Part shown: piece by piece, positions 10,503 to 22,629 of the stretch | Layout: every line of letters begins with the position of its first letter | Numbering within the stretch: position 1 is the stretch's first letter | From: Wurfbainia villosa | Taxonomy: Eukaryota > Streptophyta > Magnoliopsida > Zingiberales > Zingiberaceae | Reading direction: 5' to 3' | Assembly (NCBI GenBank): GCA_025175895.1 | Contig: CM045989.1 | Coordinates: 23,367,928-23,431,927, forward strand | Length of the DNA stretch: 64,000 bases | The notes under the pieces: generated by a model | Told to the model about the DNA's origin: nothing | What the model saw: only the letters and a program-made list of their open reading frames with translations | Databases searched by the model: none | Translations under genes and position numbers: made by a program

Positions 10503-13500
10503 TCATCTTAATAGACTAAATTCGGCTTCGGGTAGGGGTTTAGTAAATAGGTCTGCCAAGTTAGACTTCGATTCGACGTATTCGAGTTGTATGGCTCCGT
10601 TGACCACATGTTCTCGAATGAAATGGTGTTTGACCTCTATATGTTTGGTCCTAGAGTGACATATCGGATTCTTAGTAAGGTTAATTGAACTAATGTTATC
10701 TACGTGAAGTTTAGTATTTGTAAAGTCTAACTTAAAGTCGCGGAAAGTGTGCTTCATCTAAAGAAGCTAAGTGACACACTCACCCATCGCGATGTATTCG
10801 GCTTCGGTGGTAGATAAGGCAACACAGTGTTGTTTCCTACTACACCAACTTACTAGACTCGAGCTGAGAAGTTGACAACAACCACTCGTACTCTTTCTAT
10901 CGAGTTTACTACTGGCATAGTCTGAATCGGAGTAGCCGGTTAGTTCAAACTCGGTAGATCTAGGGTACCAAATACTGACATTAAGTGTACCCTTTAGATA
11001 TCTAAGGATACACTTGACTAGAGTTAGGTGAGACTCCTTGGCATAGGTTTGGAACCTTGCACACATACTTACTGCAAATAAGATATCAGGTCGGCTTGAA
11101 GTTAAGTAAAGGAGACTCCCTATTATGCTCATATAGTATTTTAAATCAATTGAATTTCCGATTACATCTTCTTCTATATTTACATTCATTGCCATTGGGG
11201 TATTAATAATTTTAGCATCTTGCATTCCAAAGCATTTAATTAATTCCCTAGTATATTTGCGTTGATGTAGGTATATTCCATCTTTATTTTGTTTAATTTG
11301 TAGACCTAAGAAGAAACTCAACTCGCCTACTAAATTCATTTCAAATTCACTTTCCATAAGTGAAATGAATTCATTCAGTAGGATCGAGTTGGTGGTTCCG
11401 AAAATAATATCATCTACGTAGATTTGGGTTATGAATATGTCTTTACCTAAAGTTTTTACGAAAAGGGTTGGGTCAACTACACCCTGGTTAAATCCTTTGG
11501 ACTTAAGATACACTGAAAGTCTCTCGTACCAAGCTCAAGGAGCTTGTTTAAGTCCATAGAGGGCTTTCTTTAACCTAAGTACATGGTCGGGTTTATCTAA
11601 ACTTTCGAAACCGGAGGGTTGACTAACATAAACCTCTTCTTTAATGTATCCATTCAAGAACATCGATTTCATATCCATTTGAAACAACTTAAATCCTCGA
11701 TGTGCAGCATACGCTAATAGCATTCGAATGGACTCTAATCTAGCTACTGGGGCATAGGTCTCGTCGTAATCTAAGCCTTTGACTTGACTAAATCCTTTAG
11801 CGACTAGTCTCGCTTTATTTCTAACTACTTCACCTTTATCATCAAGTTTATTTCTAAACACCCACCTTGTTCCAATGATTCTTTTATCTTTAGGTGGTGG
11901 TACTAATTCCCATACTTCATTCCTAGTGAATTGAGCCAACTCTTCTTGCATTGCAATAATCCAATCGGGATCAAGAAGAGCTTGGTCAATAGTTTTGGGT
12001 TCAATTTTGAAAATCAAGGAGATTTGACTAAGGTTTCTGTATGAGGCTCTAGTTCGAACTTCTAGACTTGGATCATCTATCACTTGGTCGATAGGATGAT
12101 TCGTTTGAGTCCTAATTGGATTTGGGTTTGAGTCTACCACTTGGTCAATAGGATGACTCATTTGAGTTCTAGTTTGGTTAGAGTCATCTATCACTTGGTC
12201 AATAGGCTAACTTGGTTGACTTAGGTTAGGATTACCACTAGACTTAATCTCCATATCGGAGTTGAGTCTGGTATGAATCGGCTCGCTAATTGGGGTTGCC
12301 GGGGGATTTGTAGGTTTGTGTCCTTCATCAAATACTATATTGATAGTCTCCTCGACTCTAAGGGTGTCATGATTATATACTCTATACGCTCTACTCGTAG
12401 TCGAGTATCTTAGAAAGATTCCGGTCGAGGTTTTGGATGTAAATTTCCCTAGGTAATCCTTAGTGTTTAGGATATGTACCTTACACTCAAATGCCCTAAA
12501 GTACTTGATGTTAGGTATTTTATCGTGATAAATCTCGTATGAGGTTTTAAGGTGCCTCTTTACCATAAGGATCCTATTTTGGACATAACATGTCGTAGTC
12601 ACAGCTTCCGCCCAAAACCTATCGAGTAGGTTATACTTGTTTGACATTGTCCTAGCGGTTTCTTGTAGGGTTCTATTTTTGCGTTCTACTAGGCCATTTT
12701 GTTGTGGAGTTCTAGGGCAAGAGAACTCATGGTGGTATCCATTTAGGTTACAGAATTATGTAAACCTATGATTCTCGAATTCACCACTATGATCAGTCCT
12801 AAGTCTTTTAATTTTAATGATTTGTTGATTTTCTATTAGTTTAAATAGGTTGATTAATTGATCTAGGGTGTCACTTTTGTGTTTGATGAACCTAACCCAA
12901 GTAAATCTAGAGTAGTCATCAAGTATGACTAAACAGAATTTACTTTCATTAAGTGACTTAGCTCCGTGTGAATCAAATAGATCCATGTGTAAGAGCTCAA
13001 GAACACTTTTGGTTCGTTCTTGATTAGTTAGTTGATGTTGTGTCCAAGATTGTTTACCTTGTTGACAAGCATTATATATTTTATTATTCAAGATATTGAG
13101 GTTAGGCAAACCTCTGACTAAGTCACTCTGACTCATCTTGTGGATGAGTCTTGGGTGTGAGTGACCGAGTCGTCGGTGCCACAACCATGACTCCTCTTGC
13201 CGTGTCATAAGACACTTGGTTGAGGAGTTAGTTAAATTAATAGTGTAAATATTGTTATTTCTAGTTCCCTTAAGGATTGTTTTAGAAGTTTCATTTGTAT
13301 TAATTACGCATTCATTTTCTAGAAATATGACCTTATAGTTATTATCACACAATTGGCTTAAACTAAGTAAATTATATTGAAAATTTTCTACTAATAAGAC
13401 ATTTTGAATAATAAAGTTAGAGTTGAGCTCAATATCACCTGATTCGATGATTTTGAGCTTGTCGTTGTTTCTGAAGGCTATCAATCCTTGTCATTTGAAT

Positions 13501-13656
13501 CGAAGCTTCAAAAACTTGAGTTGGTCCCCGGTCATGTGTCGGGAGCAACCACTGTCCAACATCCATTGATCCCACACGCAAGGTAGTTGGATCGGATATT
13601 GGATTTATTAAAGATTGGTTGAAGCTTATTAACCTAAATCATCTCACCCATGTCTA
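10503..13656 (-). pseudogene. B1 pol: protease, integrase, reverse transcriptase, RNase H (broken)
   Basis: Read leftwards. The protease active site DSGCSRHMTGD lies at about 13500-13550. GAG-pre-integrase and the integrase zinc region (WHRRLGHSHPR ... CQQGK) follow. The integrase core has HMDLFD and DDYSRFTWV, then PQQNGLVERKNRT. RT has LVAKGFSQVKGLDYDETYAPVA, MDMKSMFLNG and the YVDD box (IYVDDIIFG). RNase H has GYSDSDYA and STTEAEYIA, and the frame ends ESKSNLADLFTKPLPEAEF. Stops interrupt it after HRFT (about 12756), NLSQPS (12207), GLKQAP (11535) and GECVT (10767). At least the first is a single-codon change in frame. The domain order (integrase before RT) is that of copia. It ends abruptly at the C1 insertion. 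Confidence 0.93.
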
Positions 13657-15881
13657 TGTTAGTAATATATGAGAGATGTCCTAAGGCAATCGCCTTATGT
13701 ATGAACCATTTATATGATAAATGAAGATTCACTATTTGAGTATACATGGTTTCATGTATTTGATTGGATCTTAAACTCATTTACTGAATGTCCGCGATAC
13801 GACTCACAACATGAGAGAATTTGTGATTGGATCACAACTAGTGAGTATCTCTACATGTGTAATTGTGATGTATCGGAATTATCCCTAGTCGATGAATTGA
13901 TGGATTTGGACACCATCAATTCTGTCGAGACTAGAGCGAGGTATACTCCTTGGTGTATCCAAGCAGCTGATTCTCACTGGCTGGAGACATTGTGATGTCC
14001 GGAGTTAATCGTGGATGCTAGTTATGGTAACTAGTTCATTGGAGTAACCAACCGTAAGACTTCATATGGTTCTCTGCATATATAGATATGTCAATGAAGT
14101 TCTTACTGTAGCTTAAGTGTGATGTTCCTTTGACTTGCGGTATTCAAGTCATCTTGATCATAAAGACTTATGCTTTGACATCTTAAGCAAGCATCTCTGA
14201 GGAGATGTGGACCCGGGATGATTGGGTATAAGTCGAAGTGATCGAAGGTGTTTGAATAGCCTATAAAGGATTCACCACTCCTTGCGAGGAGATGTATACC
14301 CATGGCCTCTCGTCGGATTGTTACTAAAGTCTTTGGCCAAAGCATTACATGTTTAGAGTAAGGTACTCTTCGATACATGTGCAGTAACTAGAATCCGTAG
14401 GGACGAGAAATGATACTTGGGCTAGGTGTGGCGTGAGTCGACCTAGTGGGAACCGACACTATAGACCATGTCGAACCAAGTGGGTATAAGATGAGTGAAG
14501 GGAATGGGGCCGCGATTCATTCGAGCTCTTGAAGGGTTTGAAATAGTTACGGATCAACCGTTGATCTTTTGGTTAATTGGGGATCATGATGTACTACTAG
14601 GTGCCACTCATGATGGATTACTATAATTAATGGTTAATTATAGGCGGCCAACATAAGCGAGAACCTATTTGGTCGCACACACGCGCTGTGGCGTGTCAGA
14701 AGGATTTAAAAAGCGAGCGAATGAGATTCTCGCATCGAGAAACTGGGTTTGGTTGGACCAAACATGGAGCGAGATGAAATCGTTTTAGTCACAATGGAAG
14801 CATGGATGGGTCGTGTCTTATGAAGACATGATGGACGAACCAAATTGGTTTGGTTCTAATCCAATGGAGGAGAATAAACCAAAGGGTTTGGTTTGTTTTA
14901 AACGAATGAACCAAAGTTGGTTCGGTTCGTTTTAACTTAAAATAAACCATCATGGTTTGGTTTATTTTAACTTATATTAATGGAGCGGGTTAACGGGCCT
15001 TATGGTTATGATCCGATAACCATTAAGAGAATTAGTTCTCTATAAAAGAGGGCTTAAGGGTTTGTTAAGCCCTAATCAAAATCCCTTAACCTAAAAGTTG
15101 TCGCCCCTCCTCTCCTTGGTGAATTCCGCGCCAACACCTCCCCTTGCCGCCGCCCACCACCAAGCTCCCTTGTCGGCGTCCAGAAGGAGTTGTCCTTCCC
15201 TCTTGCCGGCGTCGAGCTGCTGCCGGAGGAGCTCTGGTGACTCTCTTGGGTTCGGTAATAAGGTGAGCTCCCACCTTTCCTTTGGCCGGCCCCTACTCCT
15301 CCACCAAAGCTGTCCAGTTTTCTGGACAGCTTGTTTCCTTCTTGTCGGAGCGTCGTTTGGGCGATGTTTGGAGCTCCGACAGCGCCTTACTTACCGGGGA
15401 TTCGATCTCCGGTAATCCTCATAGGTGGAGGACGAAGGATTCGTCAAACGGTTGATGAATACCTCTCCGGAGAAGCGAGTTTTTGAGGACTCGTTTTTTA
15501 TCCGAATTTGGATTCGGATCGTGATCTTCTCTTGATCACATCGTCTTCAACACGAGGCTAGTAACCCGTACGAAGACGAGGCTCATGACTTGGTGAAGTC
15601 ATCCCGAAGATACTCGGCGTGGATACGGATAGAGATGATTCTAGCGAGGATCGTTCCGGTTGATGTCTTTCCCGCTACACGTGATACGTAAGGTATACGT
15701 AGTTTAAGTTTCCTTTTATTGCAAAATTTAAATTTACAGTTATGTCTACACATGTTGTACTATGCATGCGTGTGATGTGTGTGTTGTAATAAATTAGATT
15801 TATTATTTTATTCCTTCCGATGTGCACATGTTTGCGAAACATGTTCGAACACACACTCGTCGCGGTGCCGGAAACCCAACA
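13657..15881 (+). repeat. 5' LTR of C1
   Basis: 2225 bp, TGTTAGTAATATATGAG to GAAACCCAACA, ending 1 bp before the primer site. TATA box at 15041-15048 (TATAAAAG). An uninterrupted 93-codon ORF at 13714-13995 lies in U3 and is also open in the 3' LTR. Confidence 0.93.
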
Positions 15882-17160
15882 GTGGTATCAGAGCCCAGGT
15901 TGTGTTTCGACATAATCGTAAAATTGTTTTGCGATAGTCATAATGTTATTTATGGAAATTTTCTACTTTTGGAAAGTTAGAAGTATTTATGAAAAATTTT
16001 CAATTTTGGAAAGTCTAGAAGTATTTATGGAAATCTTCCACTTTTGGAAAGTTGGAAGTATTTATGGAAATTGATATTTTCCATAAATAAAATATTTGAT
16101 TATATTTTGGAAATTTGTTTCCTAATTTAATCATGATTTGATTTGGGAAATCAAATCTTAAAAATATTTTATTTCCATAAGTAGTTTTGATGATTTAGGA
16201 AATTGGTTTCCTAAATTGACTTTCCTTAATCAACTATTTTCACAAATAAAATATGTGATTAGATTTGGAAATTTATTTCCTAATTTAATCATGATTTGAT
16301 TTGGAGAATCAAATCTTAAACATATTTTATTTTCATAAATAGTTATGACATATAAGGAAATATTGTACATGACATAATTGTATGTCATGTAATTGTATTA
16401 GATGCATATCATTATGCTATGCGTGTCGTGACATGTAGATGTATGTCATGTCATGTAGATAATAGTTATTTGCATGCAAAGAGGATGAGACATAAAAACC
16501 CTAACTCAATATTAAAGCCTACACCTTCCATTAATATGGTTAGAACCAGAGTTCCGTTTCTTGTTCGGGTTGTTGGACTCTCTCCAAGCCCGGCTCGAAC
16601 CCGAACATGTTCCAACCATGGAATAGTTTAATACTAATATGGTAAGAGTCAGAGGTCAATCGTTAGCTTTGGTTGTTGGACTCTCTCCAAGCCGGGCTAA
16701 TTGGTTGAATGTGCTCTAACCATATTAAAACTATTTCTTGATTAATGGGTTGGCTTTAACCTGGAGCATCGGCTTGTTGGACTCTCTCCAAGGTCGATGT
16801 AAAGGGAGGTGAAGTTGGGTGCTATGCATATGATGCATACTTGTTAATGTGTTAACAACCCGATGTATGTGTGAACATTCAATTAGTTGATAGCACATTG
16901 TGATAGTTGCATATACGTGATATGCAATCGGTATAGTTGATACCTACCGTCGTAGTTATGAATGACTTGTTGGACTCACTCCAAGGTTGTTCATATCTAT
17001 GATGGATATCAGCCCATTCGGAGATGGACCTATGATCTCCCGAAGTGATTTTGGGGTTTTTGAAATTCGAAAAATGAATGGGATTTATGAATGTATATTG
17101 ATGCATTTTAAAATCATCTTTCTCATATATGCTCGTTTTGTATTTCTAAGATTGATCATG
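15882..17160 (+). other. C1 leader with primer site and spaced hairpin motifs
   Basis: TGGTATCAGAGCC at 15883-15895 is the tRNA-iMet primer site. The remaining ~1.26 kb before gag has no supported ORF. Its first part repeats GGAAATTTTC/AAGTATTTATGG words. At 16571, 16674, 16775 and 16967 it carries four copies of TGTTGGACTCTCTCCAAG (the last with one change), each able to form a TTGGA/TCCAA stem. Confidence 0.8.
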
Positions 17161-17571
17161 ATGTCTTTGAATTTGCGTTCCATTTTGGATTCGAATAAAT
17201 TGACTGAGCCGAACTTCTTGGACTGACTTAGAAACTTGAGAATTGTTCTCAAGGTTGAAAAGCTTGCAAATGTCCTCGAAGCGCCTCTTCCTGCCCGTCC
17301 TAGTGACGATGCAACTCCGGACCAATTGTTGGCCTATCAGAAATATGTGATAGATTCTGAGCTGGCGAGTTGCATCATGCTAGCGGCGATGGTACCTGAG
17401 CTGCAAAAGCAGCATGAGCATATGGATGCTAATACCATGGTCTTCCATCTTCATGAGTTGTTTGATGAGCAAGCGAGATCCGAAAGGTTCGAAGTCTCCA
17501 GGCTCCTCTTCACCACGAAGATGCAAGAAGGTTCGTCTGTAGTGCAGTTTGTGCTAAAGATGAATGGGTAC
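17161..17571 (+). pseudogene. C1 Gag, N-terminal part, split by A1
   Basis: Copia Gag from ATG 17161 (SLNLRSILDSNKLTEPN). A TGA at 17224-17226 stands where the family has tryptophan (NYLDW), probably TGG to TGA. After it the frame continues (DQLLAYQKYVIDSELASCIML, FHLHELFDEQARSERFEV, KMQEGSSVVQFVLKMNGY) until A1 begins at 17572. The reading resumes after A1 at 24079 with IERLATLGFVMDHEL, which restores the family sequence exactly across the target duplication. Confidence 0.9.
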
Positions 17572-19090
17572 TGTTGGTGCAATCGGCCCAGGTCACGATT
17601 GACCAGGACTTGAGTTTGACTCGAGTGATGTTTTGATGTTTCGACAAAAACATATGACAATGTAATTGTTATTTGGTAAAGTCCAAGTCTTGAGTACTTG
17701 GCATGGAAAGTCCAAGTGGGACACTTGGCATTGGGAAAAGTCCAAGCATGGGTCTTGGCAATGTAAAGTCCAACATGGGTTGGCAAGGAAAGTCCAAGCA
17801 TGGGTCTTGGCAATGTAAAGTCCAACATGGGTTGGCAAGGAAAGTCCAAGCATGGTCTTGGCATGAAAAGTCCAACATGGGTTGGCTCCAAGCATGGTCT
17901 TGGCATGAAAAGTCCAACATGGGTTGGCAAGGGAAAGTCCAAGCTTGAGTCTTGGCATTTGAGAAGTCCAAGGGTTTGATATTGGCAGCGTAAAGTCCAA
18001 GCGGGAGTCTTGGCAGCATAAGTCCAATGGTTGGCGGCGTAAAGTCCAAGCGGAGTCTTGGCGGCATAAGTCCAATGTGCCTTGGCGGTGTAGACACAGT
18101 TAGCATGACATAGCCGACGGAAGCACCTGAAGGCTAGCGCGATGGATGAGCAAGTCATGGATGACTTGGAGGGATCCGAGAGGCGTGAGGCTGATGGAGG
18201 TGGCTAGAAGGCTTAGGTCTAGGCTAAGGGTGGTCTAGCAAGTATGGGGGAACCATACTTGGGTTAAAACCTCATGTTTGAGGTGTGCGGTCGGGGTGCC
18301 ATGTGGCGATCGGTGGACCAAAATCAACTAGGGTTTGATGCGGGTTATGGTCTGTGATCGCGCCATTGCAGGTGGGCGATCGGTGATGGCTCAGCGATTG
18401 GTGATCGTGTGATCGATCGGCCGGTTCTCGAGAAATCGACCGCGAGAATGGAGTCGAGACTCGGTGGTCAGTGAGGACTCCATCGATCGGGATGGTCTGT
18501 CGATCGGTGATGAAGGTTCCGTTGGACTTATCCAGCGTGGATCTAGCCGTTGTCTCACGACAACGGTGGCATCGATCATCGGTCGATGGTCCCGATCGGT
18601 CGGTTGATCGACTTTTTTATAAGGAGCTCGTGATGGAGGAAAAACAAAGGTTTCTTTGAGGCGATTTGGGGAGTTGCGGCGCAATTGAGGTCTCAAGTGC
18701 TACTCGATCAACCTAGCGATCAAGCATTCAAGAGCATTTGTAAAGTGTTTTTCTTTACTAGTTTTGCTTTGTATTTCATTGTATTCGCTTGAAGCTTTTG
18801 ATTATTGTTGTAATCATCCTGTACGAGGTTTCTCCGCCTCCGGATTGTTCCGAGAAGGAGTGTTTATTAGTGTTTGCGTGTGCATCACTAGAGCTCGATC
18901 CGTGGAGTAGGAACCTTGAGGTTCCGAACCACGTTATATCATCGTGTTCGTGTGTGATTGTATATTTCGTTATTGCTTTCATTATCTATATTCCGCTGCG
19001 CTAATGAAATTGTAGACACGAACGCAAAAGAATTCCATTGACGTTATTCACCCCCCCCCCCCTCTAGTCGTTCCAACAATATTCCTAACA
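17572..19090 (+). repeat. 5' LTR of A1
   Basis: 1519 bp, TGTTGGTGCAATCGG to CCTAACA. Parts in order: hairpin minisatellite 17685-18080, a palindrome-rich U3 (18280-18610, many CGATCG cores), TATA box 18616-18624 (TTTATAAGG), GGTTTCTCCGCCTCCGG block, and a C12 run before CTCTAG at the end. Confidence 0.93.
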
Positions 19091-19092
19091 AG

Positions 19093-19105
19093 TGGTATCA
19101 GAGCC
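19093..19105 (+). other. primer binding site of A1
   Basis: TGGTATCAGAGCC, complementary to the 3' end of initiator tRNA-Met, 2 bp after the LTR. Confidence 0.93.
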
Positions 19106-19158
19106 CGGGGCTCTTCTACGGATTAACAACCCGGAGTCAAGAAGCTAGAGGGAAGAAT

Positions 19159-20829
19159 ATGGAATTTGAGGAAAGATTGGGTGACGACGTCAACATCCCA
19201 CCTTCCTTCAACCGCAAACATTTTGCGTATTGGAAAGGTAGGATGGAATATTTTCTAATGACGAATATAGAAAATTGGTTTGCCGTGACTATAGGTTTTG
19301 ATGCTCCGAGAGGAGAAAACGGCGAAATCCTCAAGATGAAGAGATGGACCGAGGAGCAACGAGAAAAATTCAAGACAACCGTTAAGGTAACAAAAATGTT
19401 GATTGATTTGATACCTAACGATATTTTGTCCAGATTAGGAAGCTATAGGGATGCCAAGGAGTTGTGGAATAAGTTGATCAAGTTCCACGACAATCCCGAA
19501 TCGGTCCAAGAAGACTTGGAAGAGGAGGAGACCGAAGAAGAATCATCATCATCCTCACAAGAAAGTGAGGAGTCAACTTCCGGGTTGGAAGAGGTGGAGG
19601 AAGTGGAAGAAGCATCCACCTCAAGGATTGAGGGGGAGGAGAGAACCTTTATACCGAAACATCGAGAAGAAGAAGCTTCGACATCCGGTCAAGATGAAGA
19701 AGCCCAAAGTCCAATTCCGGTCTCCACCACCATCGGTAACTCAAACACCTCAATTCAAAATAAAAATAACATTATGTGTTTTGAGTGTAGGAAATTTGGG
19801 CATTATAAGAGTAAGTGCCCAAAGAAGGTTAGGAAAGCTCCATCGGCACCAAAGGCCAAGGATGTCGGTCCCTCAAGTCAAAAGAGCAAGGAGCATATTA
19901 TATGCTTCAACTGCAACTCAAAGGGACATTATCGGAGTCAATGTCCAAGGGGAAAAAAGAAAGGGCAAGAAGGAGCAACACAAGTAGGGGGAGCCTCCAA
20001 GGCAAATCCTAAGGTAAAATTTATTAATGCACCTTCAATTTCTAGGGATAAGAAGCATGCTAGGAATAATTTTAATAGTCTTGCTATTGTGCATGAAAAG
20101 CATGCTAGAAATAATAGATATATTTGCCTAGGAGCTAAGAGTGTTCACTTAGGAAATAAGAAGAAATTTGGGACTAATGTCCCTAAAAATATATTACCTA
20201 AGGAAAGCATTAAAAAAATAGGAGAACATCTAGGCTTTAATACTAAGAAATCTAGACATATGCCTAGAAATAAAAATATCTCAAGAGAAAATGAAAAATC
20301 AAAAATTGAGATATTAGAAAAGGAAAATCAAGCCTTGAGATCAAGGCTTGAAAAACTTGAAAAGACCCTTAAGGTTATGCAAAATCAAATGCAAGGGTCA
20401 ATTAGTCAAACTTCTAGGTCCAAAAGTCAAAGTCAACACCTAGGACCTAAGAGTCAAAAGTCAACTAAGGGCAAGCAAGGTTTGGGTCACAAACCTAAGC
20501 CTAAGGTGGCTTACCATAGTGTTCCATTTGATTATGGAACACAAACTAGGTCTAGGAAGACTAAGGTCAATAGGGAAGTTATCCCTAGAGTTGACCAAGG
20601 GTTGTGCCTAGTGGCTAAGGTTTCTAGGAAACCTAGGGTGACCACTAAAAAGGTTGCAAGGGGAGTTACCCCTAGAGTCAACCTAGGTAAGACCCAAATG
20701 ACCAAGGCTAACAAGCCTAGGAAGGTCATTAGGAAGGTATCTAGGGAGGTTATCCCTAAGGAATACCTAATTAACCCTAGGAGCTCAAATCGGTTTTGGG
20801 TTCCTAAGAGCGTGATTGATTCATGCTAG
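19159..20829 (+). CDS. A1 Gag-like protein with two zinc knuckles, intact (556 aa)
   Basis: The only intact long ORF of the A family; the ATG lies 54 bp after the primer site. Residues 1-~115 resemble the start of SIRE-type copia Gag (HFAYWKGRMEYFL, MLIDLIPNDILSRLGSYRDAKELWNKL). Residues ~118-195 are acidic and Ser-rich. Two CCHC knuckles follow (CFECRKFGHYKSKC at ~210-223; CFNCNSKGHYRSQC at ~250-263), implying RNA binding. About 375-415 is a short coiled coil (KIEILEKENQALRSRLEKLEK). The rest is strongly basic and ends with RSSNRFWVPKSVIDS and a stop. That tail is kept in A2 and A4, so it is likely the original end of the family's ORF. Expected role: packaging element RNA in particles. There is no Pol domain. 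Confidence 0.9.
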   Translation: MEFEERLGDDVNIPPSFNRKHFAYWKGRMEYFLMTNIENWFAVTIGFDAPRGENGEILKMKRWTEEQREKFKTTVKVTKMLIDLIPNDILSRLGSYRDAKELWNKLIKFHDNPESVQEDLEEEETEEESSSSSQESEESTSGLEEVEEVEEASTSRIEGEERTFIPKHREEEASTSGQDEEAQSPIPVSTTIGNSNTSIQNKNNIMCFECRKFGHYKSKCPKKVRKAPSAPKAKDVGPSSQKSKEHIICFNCNSKGHYRSQCPRGKKKGQEGATQVGGASKANPKVKFINAPSISRDKKHARNNFNSLAIVHEKHARNNRYICLGAKSVHLGNKKKFGTNVPKNILPKESIKKIGEHLGFNTKKSRHMPRNKNISRENEKSKIEILEKENQALRSRLEKLEKTLKVMQNQMQGSISQTSRSKSQSQHLGPKSQKSTKGKQGLGHKPKPKVAYHSVPFDYGTQTRSRKTKVNREVIPRVDQGLCLVAKVSRKPRVTTKKVARGVTPRVNLGKTQMTKANKPRKVIRKVSREVIPKEYLINPRSSNRFWVPKSVIDSC

Positions 20830-22629
20830 GTGGGCTTAGGATGTGCCAACCTTGAGTGGATGGGTAGTTAACTCAACCATGATAAAGGTGGCATTTTAGG
20901 TTATTTTCAAGGTTATGGATACCTTGGAAATAGAGTTGAATTATAATCCTAAAAGATTCTAGGATGTGTCAATATTAGTTATGAAGTTTGATAAAATGAT
21001 CAAATTGGCACAATTAGGGTTTAGAGTGTTAGTGTGCCATTTTGGGTTGTTGGCACACTAGGGAGATTAATGATAATATGGCAAAATATATCTAACCATA
21101 TCAAATGACAATTAATATTAAAATTTATGTATTACTATACCTATATATTTTATATGTCATGCTTTGATTGCCATATGCCATGTCATGACATCATGCCTAG
21201 TTCTATGATTTTATATGTCATGTTCATGATTAGGATTAAGGTTTCAAATGTCATGTGTTTTTAGATTTCATCTTATGCCATAATCACTCATGCATTTAAG
21301 ATAATTTGATTGAAATTGATTTAAGGACAATGACATGACTTGGAGTCCCATTTATAAGGGAATCAAGTAGGGTTGCCTTAGAAATATGTATGAAACCCTA
21401 GATTAAATGAACCAAAACCCACATCTCACATCCAATTGACATGTATGTGTATTTATACACCCTAGATACATGTGAGATTCTAGGATATGAGTTAAGTTCA
21501 AGGTGCATAGTTTTTGCATCTAGATGAACTAAAACTCATCCAATTTTATTTGTGGATCATTGGGAAAGCTTGTGTACAAGTCATGTGCATAGAGCCCAAG
21601 GAATATGATCCAAAATAAGGTTTTGAAAACATTTTAAAATCATTTTGAAAAACCTTGGTGAAGTCTATCTTTTGATAGCAATCACCATTGATGAAGTTGA
21701 TACAAAATAGGGCCAAAACATTGAAAATTTCAATGGTTTTGAGTTTTGTATCAAATTCACTATTTTATGGGTAAAATAATTTTCAAACATTTTTCACCCA
21801 TTGTATTTGTCATAGGTATTATACGTATCAAATTTCGTGATTTTTCGATATACGTATAATTATTTATGATTTTCTGAAATTCAACTCTACGATAAGCGAA
21901 ATTGAAATTTGATTATCGATCGCCCATTAGTGGCGATCGGTGATGATCTTGATCATTGGTGAAGTCGACTACCAAGGCTGATTGGAAAACTAGGTTTGGC
22001 TAACCTAGGATATGCTTTGGGAAGCATTATAAAGGGTGAATATCCATTGGATATGGATTAGGAGAGTTGTTTAGGGTTTGTATCAATGTTAAGGTGTTGG
22101 AAAGTTCAATGTTGAATTTCTAACCTTAATTTTGATGGTTTAGAGTTCCTATTGGCTTAGGGACTGCCCAAGGACATTGTTAGTGCAATGGTCAAGGGGG
22201 AGCAAGCCTTTAGGGGGAGGTATCCATCTTGGGATGATGGATGTGTTTTTCTCCTTGAAGAGGAGAAGTTATTGGGAGAATATGACATCAATTGGGAAAT
22301 TGATGGGACTTTTTTTGATACCCAATTTGGAAATTGGGAGAGTAAATGGGATTGTCTCTCTTGAGTGATATTGGACTTATCACTAGGAAGATGGTAGGCA
22401 TCCTAAGTATTTTTGGACCAAGGGGGAGATTGTAAGATCTCATTGGGACATGAGACATTGACCCTCTTGGGGAGAAAATCTTTTTGATGTTAGTCAAAAA
22501 GGGAGAGAATGTTTGGGGGAGAACATTTGGAGAGTATTTACCAATTTGGGATAATTGGTAAGGGATTTGAGTTAGTGTTCTAACTCAATAATTTGTTTGG
22601 TTTTTGTCAAACAACAAAAAGGGGGAGAT
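20830..22629 (+). other. A1 3' non-coding region, conserved hairpin and polypurine tract
   Basis: 1.8 kb without a coding signal, conserved in A2, A3 and A4. It contains a near-perfect hairpin at 21697-21754 (outer stem TTGATACAAAA/TTTTGTATCAA, inner stem CCAAAACATTGAAA/TTTCAATGGTTTTG). The end is the polypurine tract AAAAAGGGGGAGAT at 22615-22629. Confidence 0.82.
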
